From assembly GCA_027574665.1 (NCBI GenBank), contig CM050662.1, positions 7,707,967-7,771,966 on the forward strand: a DNA stretch of 64,000 nucleotides, written 5' to 3'. The DNA is from Rhynochetos jubatus (Eukaryota; Chordata; Aves; Eurypygiformes; Rhynochetidae). Numbering within the stretch: the first letter of the stretch is position 1; every line of letters starts with the position of its first letter. Shown here one piece after another: positions 62,294-64,000 of this stretch. Under the pieces are notes generated by a model. It was not told the DNA's origin. It saw only the letters and a program-made list of their open reading frames with translations, and searched no databases. The translations under genes were made by a program, and so were the position numbers.

Positions 62294-64000
62294 CCTCACA
62301 CTAAAAATACCCACCCAAAAAGAGTCAGTAATAACTCATCCAGTATTGCCAGAGCATTTTGACAGTCCACATTCAAAAAATGCAAATAAATGTTTCTAGT
62401 TTTCATCTTCACAAATAGTAAAATATACAACATCATCTCCATCAAGATCACAATGACAAACGAATGACACAGCTCTGTAAAGAAACAGCTTACTTTCACC
62501 TGGCCTAAAGTCTCCTGGCCTTCCTGGTCTAATGTTCTCTGTACAGGCTTTCAAGAGTTCAGGGGGATTCAGACCCGTTAAACATGGTCTCTAAAGCCAA
62601 ATTTATCTAGCTATCTAAACCAATTTTTAATGCTCCACTGAAGCAATGTGTGGACCCAATATTCTAATGACTTCTCTGGCTGCATGTTAAAGCCTGAAAC
62701 ACTTTGATATGCCAATAGCTTTCTGGACTAAACAATAAAATAAATTGGGAGAGAAATCCCTGTTAGTTTCCCATGAATTATTTAATCAGAACTCATACTA
62801 GTGTAGAAAGTCAGCAGGGGGATGCGAGTGTAGCGTGTTCTCACAGTTGTGCTCCGTGCCATCTGCCAAGAGCAGTTCTGTGTTGGTGCTGGGAACAGAC
62901 TGACAGGATGAGGTGAGCTAGGGCAATTGATAAGGCAAAGCCAAAGCTCGGAGTTCACACACACCCAAGTAACACCAATAACCTGTGTGAACAGGAGTGC
63001 ATTCACACTGTTCTTCTGAACGAATGGTTTAACAGCCATGAGAAAAGGACAATGAACCCTGGTTTCCTAGCTGCAGTCGTGTAGCCATATGAAATTCAAA
63101 ATTACACACGTTGCATGATGAGGAGAAACATTTGGAAGAGCAGAGATTTTAAGGAATTATCTTTCCCTTGTAGATTCCTCCTTGTAACCAAACCAAGAAA
63201 AAACTACAAATCTGCACTGAGTACTGGGAGTTGAATGGAAGGGCTTGTCAGCTACCGTATGGCTAAGATGGAGACACAGCTCCGCAATAAAGCCAGTCGA
63301 ATGAGAGCAGAGCCTGTAATGCCTAAAACAGAAAGCAAATCCAGTTTGTGTGATGTTTGCAGCACCTCTGTTTTGTAATACCAGCAATAAGAATAGGTAA
63401 ACCAGTCTCTTCCAAATCCCGCAAACTCAAGGATTTGCCACAATTTCTGTGTAGCTCAACATGCAAGATTATTCCCCAAAATATTCCTGGCCACAAAACA
63501 CCTGTGTTGTCCTGTGCTAATGCCAGAAGCTTCTGTAACGGTCTTTCCTCGTTGCTTGAACATTGTAATGAGAATAGAAAGGTTGCAGAGCTGTGAAGGT
63601 TAGTGGGATTGCTGGCTTCTATCAGACATGCGACCTGGTAATCAGTGACTGACAGGCTCTCTAAGGGGAATGCGTAACACAAGCAAGAACCTGCCCCTCA
63701 GATTGAAACTTGATGGCTGGTAAAAGACCTGTTAAGATTCACATCAGAATCAAGAATATCACTGCTACTGCTTCCATGACAACAAAATATAATGTCATAA
63801 TGCATATTATGATTTCATGACAGGATGGAGCCTGTTTATCCAGGCACCCTCTTCAGCAATAAACAGGATGGCAAATGGTATACTACTAATAGTTTCAAAA
63901 ATGAGACTTTTCTTTAATATATAGATGGAAAATTTGGCTTATTAGGTCCAGCTTAATCCCATCTCAAGCAAGATCAATACCTGCAGTAACAGTCGCTGTG
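62294..64000. other. Non-coding stretch to the window end
   Basis: No supported gene. Between 63157 and 63682 open frames overlap on both strands (up to 119 codons on the minus strand), reflecting few stops rather than a recognisable product. Confidence 0.5.

Noticed and set aside
63157-63682. Cluster of overlapping frames of up to 119 codons near the window end
   Set aside because: Frames on both strands are open at once and none resembles a known protein; it is most simply explained by a local lack of stops.
1-64000. CRISPR arrays, operons, prophage or plasmid features
   Set aside because: No regularly spaced repeats, ribosome-binding sites or dense coding. The repeats and composition are those of a vertebrate chromosome.

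Overview
This window looks like nuclear chromosomal DNA from a bird. It is AT-rich, and its recognisable interspersed repeats are avian: a CR1 LINE 3' end at 41564-41800, a second degraded CR1 tail near 54121, and two kinds of avian endogenous-retrovirus-type solo LTR at 3410-4386 and 13255-13837. There is no bacterial-style gene organisation. Every long open frame is either inside a repeat, inside the CpG island, or short enough to be expected by chance. I cannot name any protein-coding gene with confidence.

Left part (1-27.6 kb). If a gene is present, it most likely runs on the minus strand from the CpG island at about 27.7-28.1 kb leftward. Six short minus-strand segments (7750-7826, 4599-4720, 2852-2892, 1401-1521, 896-966, 690-768) have GT donors, AG acceptors, no stop in the chosen frame, and reading phases that agree at all five junctions. 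I offer them as candidate exons of an unidentified gene, at low to moderate confidence. Two plus-strand segments (16381-16477 and 17474-17625) also join in phase, and a polyadenylation signal plus A19 tract lies at 20548-20600. These compete with, or converge on, the minus-strand model. The minus-strand segment at 22852-23111 looks like protein but carries a stop and a frame break.

CpG island (27.69-28.11 kb). This is the only CpG-rich block. It is TATA-less, has an NRF1-like palindrome, and has a strong minus-strand splice donor at its left edge. It is the best promoter candidate.

Right part (28.2-64 kb). This is a gene-poor stretch. It holds two tiny (33 and 38 bp) internally deleted LTR remnants (40017-40049, with a perfect 5-bp target duplication, and 41513-41550), the CR1 3' ends, a possible tRNA-derived SINE scrap, simple repeats, and several perfect inverted repeats. 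Two of those inverted repeats resemble paired T-box (52063-52087) and forkhead (62265-62293) sites. A TATA box plus splice-donor pair at 52.8-53.2 kb could be an isolated promoter and first exon. The most distinctive observation is the pair of mini-LTRs. They look like whole LTRs collapsed by recombination between a short homology shared by the LTR's beginning and end.
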